From JAHEFT01 sp963766195 (GTDB taxonomy: Bacteria > Pseudomonadota > Gammaproteobacteria > Xanthomonadales > SZUA-36), in contig CAVXYY010000001.1 of NCBI GenBank assembly GCA_963766195.1, positions 434,001 through 498,000 of the forward strand: DNA of 64,000 bases. Reading direction: 5' to 3'. A program made the translations under genes and the position numbers. Shown one piece after another: positions 8,965 to 18,726 of this stretch; the stretch's first letter is position 1, and each line of letters starts with the position of its first letter. The notes under the pieces are model-generated. The model saw only the letters and a program-made list of their open reading frames with translations, searched no databases and had not been told where the DNA came from.

Positions 8965-11115
8965 ATGAATCGCCTCATCAAAACCCTGTCTTTTATTGTA
9001 CTGACGTCAATCATCAGCCTGCCGGCAATGGCGTTTGACTACCCGGAAGCACGCCGGGAAAACACCGTGGACACCTATCACGGGGTCAAGGTAGCGGATC
9101 CTTACCAATGGCTGGAGGACTGGTCTTCAGAAGAGGTGAAAGCCTGGAGCGCCAGCGAAAATGAGGTCGCGAGGCGCTTTCTGGATGGTCTGCCCAACCG
9201 CGCTGAAATCGCCAAACGGGTAGATTCGGTGGTGTCTGCAGACACGGTCAGCTACTTTTCAGGCCAGCGCATTGGCGACAAGGGCTGGTTCATGAAATAC
9301 CAGCCGCCGAAACAACAGCCTTTTCTGATCGAGATCGATGCGGACGGGAACACGGCTTCCGAGCGGGTGGTCTTTGATCCGCTGACGAATGATGAAAGCG
9401 GCAGCACTTCGGTTGAATGGTTTCGCGTCTCTCCCAACGGCAAGCTGGTCGCCATTGCGCTGACCGTGGCTGGCGCGGAGGTCGCTGACCTGCATGTCTT
9501 CGACCTGGCCACCGGCAAACGGGTGGACGAGGTCCTATCCAGGGTCAACGGGCCCACCGCCGGTGGAGATTTAAGCTGGGACGCGGACAGTTCCGGTTTC
9601 TATTACACCCGTTATCCACGCGACGGTGAAAAATCCGCCGAGGACCAGAATTTCTATCAGCAATTGTGGCACCGCAAATTGGGAACACCCTTGTCTGCAG
9701 ACCATTACGAAATAGGTGAACTGTTTGACCGGATTGCAGAGATCAGGGTGCTGGTGCATGACGACAGCGGCAAGGTGCTGGCGACCATGCAATACGGGGA
9801 CAGCGGAAAATTCCAGCTCTACCTTCGTGCGACCAACGGAACCTGGCATCAACTGAGTTCCTACGACGACCAGTTGGTGCAGGCGCAATTTATCGATGCA
9901 AACACCCTGCTGGTGCTCTCCCGTCAAGATGCGCCACGCGGAAAGTTCATGCGGATGGATATCAGTAATCTGCCGGACACCGCTTTAACGCTGGCGATTG
10001 CGGAACCGGAAGACGCCTTTGCTTCCGATTTCTATGGTGATCCGACGTTTATTGTTCATGGCGGAAACATTTATGCCAAGACCCTGTCCGGCGGCCCGCA
10101 GGAACTGAAGGTTTTTGACATGCAGGGCCAGCCAAAAGCTGCTCCAAAAATGGAAGTTTCCGGCGTTGGCCAGATCATTCCATGGGACGACGGGGTCATG
10201 CTGCGTCAATACTCCTACCTGTACCCGAACAGCTGGCTGCTGTTTGATGGAACGCAAACTTCCAGGCATCCGCTCAGCAGCACCAGTTCCGTTGATTTCG
10301 ACGACTACAAGGTGGTGCGTGAATTTGCCGAATCCAAAGACGGCACCAGGGTGCCGGTCAACATCATCATGGCCAAAGACACCCGTTTGGATGGCAACAA
10401 CCCGCTGTTGCTGACCGGCTATGGCGGTTACGGCGTGTCCCTGAGCCCCGGATTCAGGCCGACATTGAAGGTCTGGCTGGAACAAGGCGGCATTTTTGCA
10501 GAAGCCAACCTGCGCGGTGGTGGCGAGTATGGTGAAGACTGGCATCAGCAGGGCATGCTGACGAAAAAACAGAACGTGTTCGACGATTTTCACGCAGTGA
10601 TGCGCCACCTTGTAGCAGCGAAATACACACAGGTGAGCAAGCTGGTTATCGAGGGCGGAAGCAATGGCGGCCTGTTGATGGGTGCGATGATTGTTCAGCA
10701 TCCGCAGGACTTCCGGGCCACCGTTTCGCATGTGGGCATCTATGATTCGGTTCGCAGCGAACTGTCACCCAACGGCGCTTTCAATATCCCGGAGTTCGGA
10801 ACGGTGCAAGACCCGGAACTGTTCAGAGCGCTTTATGCCTATTCACCTTACCACCATGTGAAACAGACAGCCTACCCGTCGATCCTTTTCATGACCGGAG
10901 AAAATGACGGACGGGTGGACCCCATGCATTCACGCAAAATGATCGCCGCTCTGCAGTTTGCCAACACTTCTGACAACCCCATCCTGTTGCGAACCAGCGG
11001 CAATACCGGCCACGGGGCGGGAACCCCGCTGAGCGAGGCCATCAGTCAGCAAGTGGACCGCCTGGCCTTCATGTTCAATAGCCTTGGGATGCAATACAAA
11101 GCGGTATCGCAGTGA
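8965..11115 (+). CDS. Prolyl oligopeptidase (S9A), exported
   Basis: 716 residues from the ATG at 8965, placed by the ribosome site GGAGAG and the signal peptide (MNRLIKTLSFIVLTSIISLPAMA). The seven-bladed propeller starts with the hallmark RRENTVDTYHGVKVADPYQWLED. The alpha/beta-hydrolase domain holds the triad Ser566 (GGSNGGLLMG), Asp648 (ENDGRVDP) and His683 (NTGHGAGT), all at the spacing of known prolyl oligopeptidases. It would cut proline-containing peptides in the periplasm. It is divergent from the NfeD operon across about 200 bases and appears to be a single-gene unit. Confidence 0.93.
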   Translation: MNRLIKTLSFIVLTSIISLPAMAFDYPEARRENTVDTYHGVKVADPYQWLEDWSSEEVKAWSASENEVARRFLDGLPNRAEIAKRVDSVVSADTVSYFSGQRIGDKGWFMKYQPPKQQPFLIEIDADGNTASERVVFDPLTNDESGSTSVEWFRVSPNGKLVAIALTVAGAEVADLHVFDLATGKRVDEVLSRVNGPTAGGDLSWDADSSGFYYTRYPRDGEKSAEDQNFYQQLWHRKLGTPLSADHYEIGELFDRIAEIRVLVHDDSGKVLATMQYGDSGKFQLYLRATNGTWHQLSSYDDQLVQAQFIDANTLLVLSRQDAPRGKFMRMDISNLPDTALTLAIAEPEDAFASDFYGDPTFIVHGGNIYAKTLSGGPQELKVFDMQGQPKAAPKMEVSGVGQIIPWDDGVMLRQYSYLYPNSWLLFDGTQTSRHPLSSTSSVDFDDYKVVREFAESKDGTRVPVNIIMAKDTRLDGNNPLLLTGYGGYGVSLSPGFRPTLKVWLEQGGIFAEANLRGGGEYGEDWHQQGMLTKKQNVFDDFHAVMRHLVAAKYTQVSKLVIEGGSNGGLLMGAMIVQHPQDFRATVSHVGIYDSVRSELSPNGAFNIPEFGTVQDPELFRALYAYSPYHHVKQTAYPSILFMTGENDGRVDPMHSRKMIAALQFANTSDNPILLRTSGNTGHGAGTPLSEAISQQVDRLAFMFNSLGMQYKAVSQ

Positions 11116-11180
11116 GCATTGGCATTCACATCGCAGTCGAGTACGCTTGCACCCACTGATTGCCAAACAGAAACTATTGC

Positions 11181-13004
11181 GTGTCCTTATTCAGCGAACT
11201 CAAACGCCGTAACGTTTTCCGCGTGGTTGCCGCCTACGTCGTCATGTCGTGGCTGTTGCTGCAGGTGGCTGACGTGGCGTCCAGCGCCTTCGACGTGCCC
11301 GATTGGACATTCCGTTTCCTGATCCTGGTCCTGGGCATCGGCCTGATCCCGGTCGTGGTGTTTTCCTGGGTTTACGAACTGACCCCGGACGGCATCAGGA
11401 AAGAATCCGAAGTCGATCCCGGGCAGACAGACGCCCACACGACCGGGCGCAAGCTGGACGTTGCGACCATCGTGATGGTGATCATCGGCATCGTTTTTGT
11501 CCTGGTTCAACAACAGAGGCAACCCGATTCCCCAGGCGCAAACCCCGGCCCCGGCCGCCACCGTAGCCGAAGCCGGTAAACGTCGACAGCAGAATCGCCG
11601 GCAGCGCCGGATGTGAATTCAAGATCGGTCGCCGTTCTGCCCTTCGTCAACATGAGTTCGGACCCGGAGAACGAATACTTCGCCGACGGCCTGTCCGAAG
11701 AACTGCTCAACCAGCTGGCCCAGATCCCGGACCTGCAGGTTGCCGGCAGGACCTCGTCGTTCAGCTTCAAGGACAAGAACGAAGACCTGCGGGTAATCGG
11801 GAACACGCTGGGGGTGGCCCACGTGCTGGAAGGCAGCGTCCGCCGGCAGGGCGACCAGGTGCGGGTGACCGCCCAGCTGATCCGCGTCGATGACGGTTTC
11901 CACCTGTGGTCGAACACGTACGACCGGACCATGGATGACGTGTTCGTGATCCAGGACGACATTTCCTCCAACGTGGCGAACGCACTCAAGATTGTGCTCG
12001 ACGAGACGGCCTGGCAAAGGATGCAGGCTGTAGGCGTACGCAACGTCGATGCTTTTATCGAATTCCAGAAGGCCCAGGAGCTGTTCGAAATTGCGCACGG
12101 GTCGGGAGACCTGATGGAGAACATGCGCGAAGGACTGGTTCATTATGACCGGGCCATCGAGTTGGTGCCGGATTTTGACGCGGCCTATTGGCAGAAATCC
12201 GACTACTACGCGCATGTGATCCTCGAGCCCAGCAGCACCGCAGAGGAAAGGGTGAATGCCCTGGCTGAACTGAGGGAGGTCCTCGACGCCGCTTACCAGC
12301 TTTCCGGTGATTCGAAGCGCAAGGCGTTTATCGACGTAGACCGGGTTTTATTTTCCGATGACTGGACGCCTTTGCGGGACCGGATCGAGAAAGCCCTGGC
12401 AACCACCGGTTGCCCGGAACCGACCTGGATCGAGGTCGCGATTACCCTGGGGTACGCCGAGGCCAGCGAGGATTTGTGGACGCGCTTCCAGCGTTGCGAA
12501 CCTCTGAATCCATCGGCGCCCCTGGAACGCGCAGCGGCAGCTTTTTGGCAGGGCGACTACGAAAGATCCCTGGGAATCCTCAGGGAAGGTGAAATCGCGC
12601 TGGGTGCCAACCTTTTCAATGCAGCTAACCAGCAACGGGCCCTGTTGGCACTGGGCCGTGTGGAAGAAGCATTGGCACTGGCGCCCAGCTTTATCGACGA
12701 AACGGCCTTTTTTGGCATGCTCGCCGAACCGATGCCACTGGCATTGTCCGGGGACATTGAGGGCGCCCGGGCCGCGATGGAGCGGTGGAAAGCTGAACAC
12801 GGCCGGAATCTCAGCAACGAGCTTCAAATCAGTGCCGCCATCGGTGACCGGGCGCGGGCCAATGAACTGGCCGCCGAGATCGACGCCCGTCCGGGTGGAC
12901 CCCTGCTTTTCCTGCTTTCCAACAGTATGTGTGCCTGCGGTGCGGAGTTTGACCTCGACGTGACACCCAATTTCAAGCGCCCGACTGCGCGAAGCGGGTA
13001 TTGA
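11181..13004 (+). pseudogene. TolB-like/TPR membrane protein, linker frame disturbed
   Basis: A GTG at 11181 starts VSLFSELKRRNVFRV, matching the starts of two paralogues in this window. Two membrane helices follow (about 15-75), then ELTPDGIRKESEVD. A TAA at 11577-11579 interrupts the frame, but shifting by one at the C run 11530-11533 gives AQTPAPAATVAEAGK, a normal Ala/Pro linker, and shifting back at the A run 11578-11580 rejoins TSTAESPAAPDVNS. The rest is intact: a TolB N-terminal-like domain (SVAVLPFVNMSSDPENEYFADGLSEEL... HVLEGSVRRQGDQVRV) and a helical TPR-type C-terminal part. Two compensating indels in one linker look like sequence error rather than decay. The function of this COG5616-type family is not known. 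Confidence 0.75.
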
Positions 13005-13129
13005 CTGGCCGCGACAGGCCCACGTCCAATATCCCGCCAAGGATTGGTGATTACCCTGTTGAGGCCTGGCGCGCTGACGTGCGCCAGACCTGCATTTCAA
13101 CGGCGGCTATTGCCGTTCTTGCTGAAAGC

Positions 13130-13681
13130 TTAGCCTCTGCCCTTGTTCCTGATTTCCGGGTCAAGGAATATATCATCGAGGTCACTGTCAGCGGCGCAGG
13201 GTTCGGCCGAAACTTCGTAATAAACCGTGTACCCGTGGGAATTGCGGTTCTTGAACTTGAGGAGATCTTTGTCCTTTTTGTTGTTTCCCTTTAAGATAAT
13301 CTCACCCGTTTCTGGATCGGCCTTGAAGTCCTTGGCGACCAATTCATTCAAAACGTTGCTTGATGTCGGCCACACCTTTTCTATCAGGGTAATCCTGATT
13401 CCAGTCAATTGATAATCTTTGTTGGGACTAGTGCTGGTCTCATCACCACATGCACCCTCCAGTATAAAGTTGATAAATGGAGCCTTGTTTTTCTTTACAT
13501 TTATGCAAGCATCTTTGGAGTTAGTGGCGTCACACGGCTGGCTATTGTCTATTACTGCCAACTTTGAACCATCGACCTCCAGCTTGACTTCAATCGGCGC
13601 CGCAAAAACCAAGGTTGAAAAACACAATGCCCCCAGCAGTACTGCAACTCGTGTCCCATTAAATGATTTGTTCGTATTCAT
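13130..13681 (-). CDS. Exported protein of unknown function
   Basis: 183 residues from the ATG at 13681, chosen for its strong ribosome site (GGAGGAGG). A Sec signal peptide (VAVLLGALCFSTLVFA) precedes a soluble domain with four cysteines (CDATNSKDAC, EGACGDE, AEPCAAD) that could form two disulfides, and an acidic C-terminal end. The composition is more polar and richer in Lys and Asn than its neighbours. It follows the TIR-TPR gene on the same strand with only about 30 bases between, so it may be co-transcribed. I recognise no family. Confidence 0.55.
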   Translation of the reverse strand: MNTNKSFNGTRVAVLLGALCFSTLVFAAPIEVKLEVDGSKLAVIDNSQPCDATNSKDACINVKKNKAPFINFILEGACGDETSTSPNKDYQLTGIRITLIEKVWPTSSNVLNELVAKDFKADPETGEIILKGNNKKDKDLLKFKNRNSHGYTVYYEVSAEPCAADSDLDDIFLDPEIRNKGRG

Positions 13682-13711
13682 CTCACTTTCCTCCTCCTTG
13701 CCAGGCAAAAA

Positions 13712-15800
13712 CTACTTGTCACATAACTCGTTGCGCTGGCAAAACGCAACGAAACCGGGTTCGAAAAAACCTTTACCCAGTAGATATAAAGTATAGTCCT
13801 TCGCCCGGGAAATGTTTCCGCGCATCAATTCCAGCCGCGCGGCAAGGCTGGCGTCATTGCAGCTTGTGGCCTGTTTCGGGTCAACCAGGTAACCATCCAG
13901 CATCGTGACGGCGTCGCCGGACGGGAGCTTTCCGTGGTGTACCCAGTATTCGTAAAAGGCGCCGGCAAGTAGTCGGCGGCTCCGGCGGTTTTCAGGATTT
14001 TCGTCAACCAGGCGGGATAAACGATCCGTTGCGTCCGCCAGCGCGCGCTCCGCCTCATCTTTCTGCCCCGACTCGCCAGGCAAACCCGGAATAATCGAGC
14101 AGGGTATCGGCATAGTCGACTGCGACTCCAAAATCCTCCAGGCTTGTTTCATGGAAAAAACTGTCCAGAGCCTGCCTCTGGGCGCGGAATTCAGGCCATA
14201 GATCTTGAGGTGGTTCTAACCAGGTGCGAATTTGCATCATCCGTTGCTGACGATACAAAGCATCCCAACGTAGTAATGGATTCCCGGTGCCCCGTGCCGC
14301 CAATTGGTTGAGCAGATCTGATGATTCCTGCAGGTTCTGCAAGGCCTTGTCGGGAATCGGGATACGCCGTTGAACTTCGGCGAGGCCGGACAGGGATGAG
14401 GCCAGATCGAGTTTTGCGGAGTCGCTGCCGGGAGACTTCTTGTACAACTCCCTGGACAGATCCACGTTTTGCCGCCTGAAATCAAAGGCCTTACCCAAAT
14501 CACAGGTTTCCAGCCAGGCATCCGCCATGAACGCCAGCTTGTTGTTCAGATCCGTCCGGTAGGCATTATTTTTCGGATCAAGAACGAGTGCGATCTGGTT
14601 GTATTGGACGGCGGATTGCGTCAGCTGCAGCGCTTTGGCCGTGTCCGGATTCACCCGTGCTCTCTCCACGGCGCCCAGGTTGGTCAAGGTATACGACAGT
14701 TCCATGACCATTGCCGCATCTTTCGGGTTCTGGTTGACCAGGCGCCGGGTTATCGCGCCGTAACGGATGAATCGCTCCTGGGCCTCGTCCAGCTCCCCCT
14801 TGTCGAGGTGCACATAACCCACCCAGAACTCCGCCTGGCCGAGCTCAAAAAGCGCCTTCCCGGCGCTGCCCTCCCTTTGATACAGCTCGATAAAGGCCGC
14901 GCGCGACTTTTTGAAATGATCCATGGCCTGTTCCAGGTTTCCCCTTTGATGATCTATCCGCCCCTCTTCCCTCCATTCCAGGCCTTTTTCGACCAGTGTG
15001 TCATTGTCCATCTCATCCAGGCCCAACGCCTGGAAATACTCCAGCATCTGTTCGTCGTCCAGGTCGATCACTTCCAGCCCGACGATCGGGTCCAGCTGCT
15101 TCAGATTGCCCAGCATGTAGCTCAACAGTTCTTCGGTGTTGCTGCGTTGCAGCCGGACAGCCTTTTGAGAGGACATGGTCGTGAAAACCAGGGTGCTGGT
15201 GACCAGAAGGAACGCCAGTGCGGCAGCCGTAGCCAGGACCCGGTTCTTCCTGCGGCGCTGCAGATCACGCTGGCGCAGTTCGTCCAGCCGGACCCCGAGG
15301 ATACCGGAGACCAATTTCAGCTTGGCCAGCAGTTTGCCATCCGCCCATTTGCGGGCATCGGCAGCCAGGGGTTCATGGGGTGTTCCGTCCAGCCAGGTCA
15401 TCAATGCCGAAGGAAAGCATTGCAGGTCCGGATCATCCGGCTGCGGATCGCCATCAACGATCAGGGCAAAAATCCGCTCTTCCCGGCCCAGGCTTCTGAA
15501 ATAGCGGATTTCCTCGTTTACCCAGGTTGATTTGGCGGCGGTGGGAGAACAGATGACGATCAGCGTCTCGGAGGCTGCCAATGCCTCCTTGACCTTGCTG
15601 CTGAGATCGGAAGCCGATGGCAGGTCCTCGCGGTCACGGAAGACCGGGGTCAGGCGCCCGGGAACCGGTCCAAACTCACTTTCGGTATTTACCAGCCGTT
15701 TCGGTACACGATAGGCTTCAAGCGTTCGCTGCAGCCAGGCACTCCAGATCCTGTCCCGGTGGCTGTAACTGATAAACGCCTTATACCGAAAGGTTCCCAT
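13712..15800 (-). pseudogene. Membrane-anchored TIR-domain/TPR protein, one frameshift
   Basis: About 695 residues when repaired. The N-terminus MGTFRYKAFISYSHRDRIWSAWLQ begins a TIR domain (1-150) with FRDREDLPSASDLS, CSPTAAKSTWVNEEIRYF and IFALIVDGDPQ; the Glu in WVNEEI is at the position of the NADase glutamate of active TIR enzymes. One membrane helix follows (ATAAALAFLLVTSTLVFTT, about 190-210), then TPR-like helices to the end. The frame breaks near the G run 14064-14067: removing one G joins DYSGFAWRVGQ to KDEAERALADATDRL. If translated as read, the protein loses its last 130 or so residues. TIR proteins with such repeats act in signalling or in NAD+-depleting defence; which applies here is open. 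Confidence 0.75.
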
Positions 15801-15952
15801 CCTGTAAGCATAACTCAATGTCACGGCACACGGTGTGGACAACCATTATCAGCCGATCAGATAGCCCGGCATGTTTCGATCAAACCGGACTCATTTGCAT
15901 TTCCTGCGGTAATAAAGATACCTTGACCCTTCAATCCAAGGAGAAACCGATT

Positions 15953-16312
15953 ATGACTGCATCACTTTTTGAAAGACTGGGCGGAACTGAAGGGATTACG
16001 CAAATCGCAGATGACCTGGTTGAGATTCACCTGGCCAATCCCAGCATCTCGCCGCGTTACGTAAACAGCGATTCTGCCAAACTCAAGAACGGCGCCGCGA
16101 CCTTTTTCATTGCCGGAACCGGCGGACCCAATGTGTACAAGGGCCAGAACATGCTGGCCACCCACAAAGGCATGAACATCAGCGGCGACGAGTTTCTGGC
16201 AGTACTGGACGACGCGCTGGCGGCACTCGAGAAAAACAACATCGGCCAGCGTGAAAAAGAGGAGGTTCTTTTCGTTCTATACAGTATGAAACCTGAAATC
16301 GTCGGCGTGTAG
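15953..16312 (+). CDS. Group 1 truncated haemoglobin
   Basis: 119 residues with ribosome site AAGGAG. The start SLFERLGGTEGI, the GTGGPNVYKGQNM segment and proximal His71 (LATHKGMNI) are the signature of the trHbN/GlbN group with a two-over-two helical fold binding haem. Expected roles are oxygen or nitric oxide handling in the cytoplasm. The E7-region Phe-Phe pair (ATFFIAG) lines the distal pocket in the family. Its stop directly abuts the vapC stop on the opposite strand, so the two genes converge without spacer or obvious terminator. Confidence 0.9.
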   Translation: MTASLFERLGGTEGITQIADDLVEIHLANPSISPRYVNSDSAKLKNGAATFFIAGTGGPNVYKGQNMLATHKGMNISGDEFLAVLDDALAALEKNNIGQREKEEVLFVLYSMKPEIVGV

Positions 16313-16717
16313 CTACTCCAGCCAATTCTCAACTTTCAGCCCGGGTACGCGGGAGAATTCGCGATCATTCGCGGTGATCACCGTGCAGTCCAGTGCCAGC
16401 GCGTGGGCCGCGATCAGCATGTCGTTGGGCCCGATTGTGGTGCCATGTTCTTCAAGGTAATGACGCAGCTTCGCATAGTGGCGATCGGCAGGTTCTTCCA
16501 ACGGCAGGGTTTCGATAGCGGATAATATGATATCGAGTTGCGCCGCCAATCGCCCGGAACCGCTTTTCTCCGCCCCGAACCGCAACTCCGAAGCGACCAC
16601 GATGCTGGTGCAGATACTTTTCTCACCTTCGCGCGCGATCTGTTGAGCAATCTTGCCCTGCGGATGGCGCACCAGGTCCGAGAGAATATTGGTGTCCAGT
16701 AAATACCGCGCCTGCAT
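16313..16717 (-). CDS. vapC: VapC-type PIN-domain toxin
   Basis: 134 residues. The PIN fold is shown by four acidic positions: Asp8 in YLLDTNILSDLV, Glu in VVASELRFGAEKS, Asp in IGPNDMLIAAHAL and Asp in VITANDREF. These bind the metal ions used to cut RNA, usually initiator tRNA or rRNA in this family. The gene follows the antitoxin with two bases between, in the usual vapBC order. Confidence 0.93.
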   Translation of the reverse strand: MQARYLLDTNILSDLVRHPQGKIAQQIAREGEKSICTSIVVASELRFGAEKSGSGRLAAQLDIILSAIETLPLEEPADRHYAKLRHYLEEHGTTIGPNDMLIAAHALALDCTVITANDREFSRVPGLKVENWLE

Positions 16718-16719
16718 GG

Positions 16720-16959
16720 CTAAAGCTTCACGTCGTCAAGCGAAGGTAATGCTTCATCGATGTCGGGAAAAGACTCCTCAAGCGGCTGCAAACCGGCTAA
16801 CAGGGCCAGCAATCCGCCTTTGCGAACCGGCTCCACGATGAGCCGGTCACCCTCCCGGTGGATGATCGCTTCATCACCGTCCAGTTCCCACTCCCTGGGT
16901 ATCCGCAAGGCCTGGTTGCGGCCATTCCGAAACAATCTGACATATCGCTCATTTGGCAT
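16720..16959 (-). CDS. vapB: VapB-type antitoxin (AbrB/SpoVT fold)
   Basis: 79 residues from the ATG at 16959. YVRLFRNGRNQALRIPREWEL and DRLIVEPV form the swapped-hairpin DNA-binding domain; the acidic tail (LEESFPDIDEALPSLDDVKL) is the part that would wrap the toxin. An in-frame start at 17004 exists, but the palindrome over the ATG at 16959 and family length favour the shorter form. No clear ribosome site precedes it. Confidence 0.88.
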   Translation of the reverse strand: MPNERYVRLFRNGRNQALRIPREWELDGDEAIIHREGDRLIVEPVRKGGLLALLAGLQPLEESFPDIDEALPSLDDVKL

Positions 16960-16980
16960 ATGCCAAAGCCTATGCCAAAA
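16952..16980 (-). promoter_or_regulatory. Palindromic vapBC operator overlapping the vapB start codon
   Basis: TTTGGCATATGCCAAA (16952-16967) is a perfect 16-bp palindrome whose centre includes the vapB ATG. A further half site TATGCCAAAA lies at 16971-16980, giving two direct TTTGGCATA copies on the minus strand. Such sites bind the VapBC complex and shut off their own operon. Binding here is inferred from position and symmetry. Confidence 0.65.
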
Positions 16981-17196
16981 GTATGAGACTGTCAATTTCA
17001 TCACTCAACGGTATTCCTGCGAAGGCAGGGTTGCCATGGTTCCGTTACCCGAATTTGTGTAGGAACAAGCAAGGAGTCTGAATCTTTCTGAGCAATCGCT
17101 CGCATCTGATTTGACTTGCTCCGTGAAAACTCGCGAGAATCCGGTTCTCCGGTCAACAACACCGAAATATCCCCCGCATAACGAGGAGTAAGCAAT

Positions 17197-18726
17197 ATGT
17201 CCGCCACATATTTGAGATTTGTAATGACTGCACTGGCGGTCACGGCCCTGCTCCTCGCCGGCGCCCCCGCGCAGGCGGAGGAATACGACCTGGTCATTCG
17301 CAATGGCCGCGTGATGAACCCGGCCAACGGGCTCGATTCGGTCCGCGATGTCGGCATCCGGGACGGCCGCATCGTGGCGCTGTCGCGTGAACCTTTGAGC
17401 GGCGCCAGGGAAATCGACGCTGCGGGCCTGGTGGTGGCGCCCGGCTTCATTGACCTGCACGCCCACGGCCAGCGTGAGTTCGAATCCTGGCTGCAGGCGC
17501 AGGACGGCGTGACCACTCAACTCGAGATGGAAGCCGGCGCATACCCCGTCAACGCGTGGTACGAGCAACGCGCCGGCACATCGCCGATCAACTATGGTGC
17601 GACCGTCGGCCACATTCCCGTGCGTATCGTGACCATGGTGGACCTGGCCGCCCTTGGTCTCACCGAACTGGACATCGCCGGCGGCTTGCTCGACAGTCCC
17701 CATTTTGCCGCCATCTCGCAGCAGCGAAACTGGATGGAAGACCCGGCCACCGCAGAGCAGGTCGCAGCGATGCAACGGCGGCTGCAGCAGGGCCTGGACG
17801 AAGGTGCGCTGGGCATTGGCTACGGCATCAATTACACCGCCGGCGCCACCCGCGAGGAAATCTACCGCATGTTCACGGTCGCGGCCGCCAACGGCGTCAC
17901 CAATTTCGTCCACTCCCGTTTCGGCTATGAGCTCGAGCTGGGCGGAAGCGTGGATGCGGTGCAGGAACTGATTGCCGACGCCGCGGCCACCGGGTCCGGC
18001 GTACACATCGTCCACATCGGCAGCAGCGGTGGCAGCCGCGTGCCCCTGCTGCTGGAGATGATCGACTCGGCGCAAGCCAACGGGGTCGACGTCAGCACCG
18101 AGGTATACCCCTACACCGCGTGGTCCACCTTCATCGGCGCCACCTTGTTTGACGGCGATTTCAGGCGGAATCTCGGGCTGGACTATGGCGACATCGAGTT
18201 ACCGTCGACCGGTGAACGCCTTGACCAGGAAAGCTTTGAAAGCCTTCGTGCCACGGCGCCGCAGACCATCATCGTCGGCCACGGCATGCAGGAAGCCAAC
18301 GTGGTCGCCGCCATCGTTCACCCGGGCGTTATGATCGCCAGTGACGGCATGTTCTACCAGGAGGGCCGCGCCCACCCGCGCGGCGCCGGCACCTTCAGCC
18401 GGGTGCTGGGCCATTACGTGCGGGAGAAGGGCGCATTGGGCCTGATGGAAGCAATCGGCAAGATGACTTACCTGCCCGCAAAACGCCTGGAGGGGGCCGT
18501 ACCGCAAATGCAGCGCAAAGGCCGCATCGAGGTCGGTGCAGACGCCGACCTGGTGGTGTTTGATCCGCAGCGCATCATCGATCGCGCCACCTTCGCCGAT
18601 CCGGCCTTACCCTCGGGTGGTATCGAACATGTGCTGGTGAACGGGGTGTTCGTCGTGCGCGACGGGGCGCCGCAGGCGGGGGCCAATCCAGGCCAGCCGG
18701 TGCGGCGTGACAGTCAGTCGCGGTAG
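17197..18726 (+). CDS. Exported amidohydrolase (D-aminoacylase/dihydroorotase-like)
   Basis: 509 residues with ribosome site AGGAG and a signal peptide (VTALLLAGAPAQA). The amidohydrolase fold is marked by VVAPGFIDLHAHGQREFE (metal-binding HxH), VHIVHIGSSGGS, VGHGMQEANV and IASDGMFYQ (metal-site Asp), and by the closing strand GRIEVGADADLVVFDP with its neighbouring HVLVNGVFVV. The closest described group is the D-aminoacylase/N-acyl-D-amino-acid deacylase family. Export to the periplasm suggests work on peptides or cell-wall amino acids. It ends inside the last codons of the convergent gene at 18714 (13-base overlap). Confidence 0.82.
   Translation: MSATYLRFVMTALAVTALLLAGAPAQAEEYDLVIRNGRVMNPANGLDSVRDVGIRDGRIVALSREPLSGAREIDAAGLVVAPGFIDLHAHGQREFESWLQAQDGVTTQLEMEAGAYPVNAWYEQRAGTSPINYGATVGHIPVRIVTMVDLAALGLTELDIAGGLLDSPHFAAISQQRNWMEDPATAEQVAAMQRRLQQGLDEGALGIGYGINYTAGATREEIYRMFTVAAANGVTNFVHSRFGYELELGGSVDAVQELIADAAATGSGVHIVHIGSSGGSRVPLLLEMIDSAQANGVDVSTEVYPYTAWSTFIGATLFDGDFRRNLGLDYGDIELPSTGERLDQESFESLRATAPQTIIVGHGMQEANVVAAIVHPGVMIASDGMFYQEGRAHPRGAGTFSRVLGHYVREKGALGLMEAIGKMTYLPAKRLEGAVPQMQRKGRIEVGADADLVVFDPQRIIDRATFADPALPSGGIEHVLVNGVFVVRDGAPQAGANPGQPVRRDSQSR

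Noticed and set aside
14055..14152. Programmed +1 frameshifting in the TIR-TPR gene, TerC or the S9 peptidase
   Set aside because: No slippery codon, stop-codon context or stimulatory structure of the prfB type is seen, and the breaks fall in unrelated genes at different positions.
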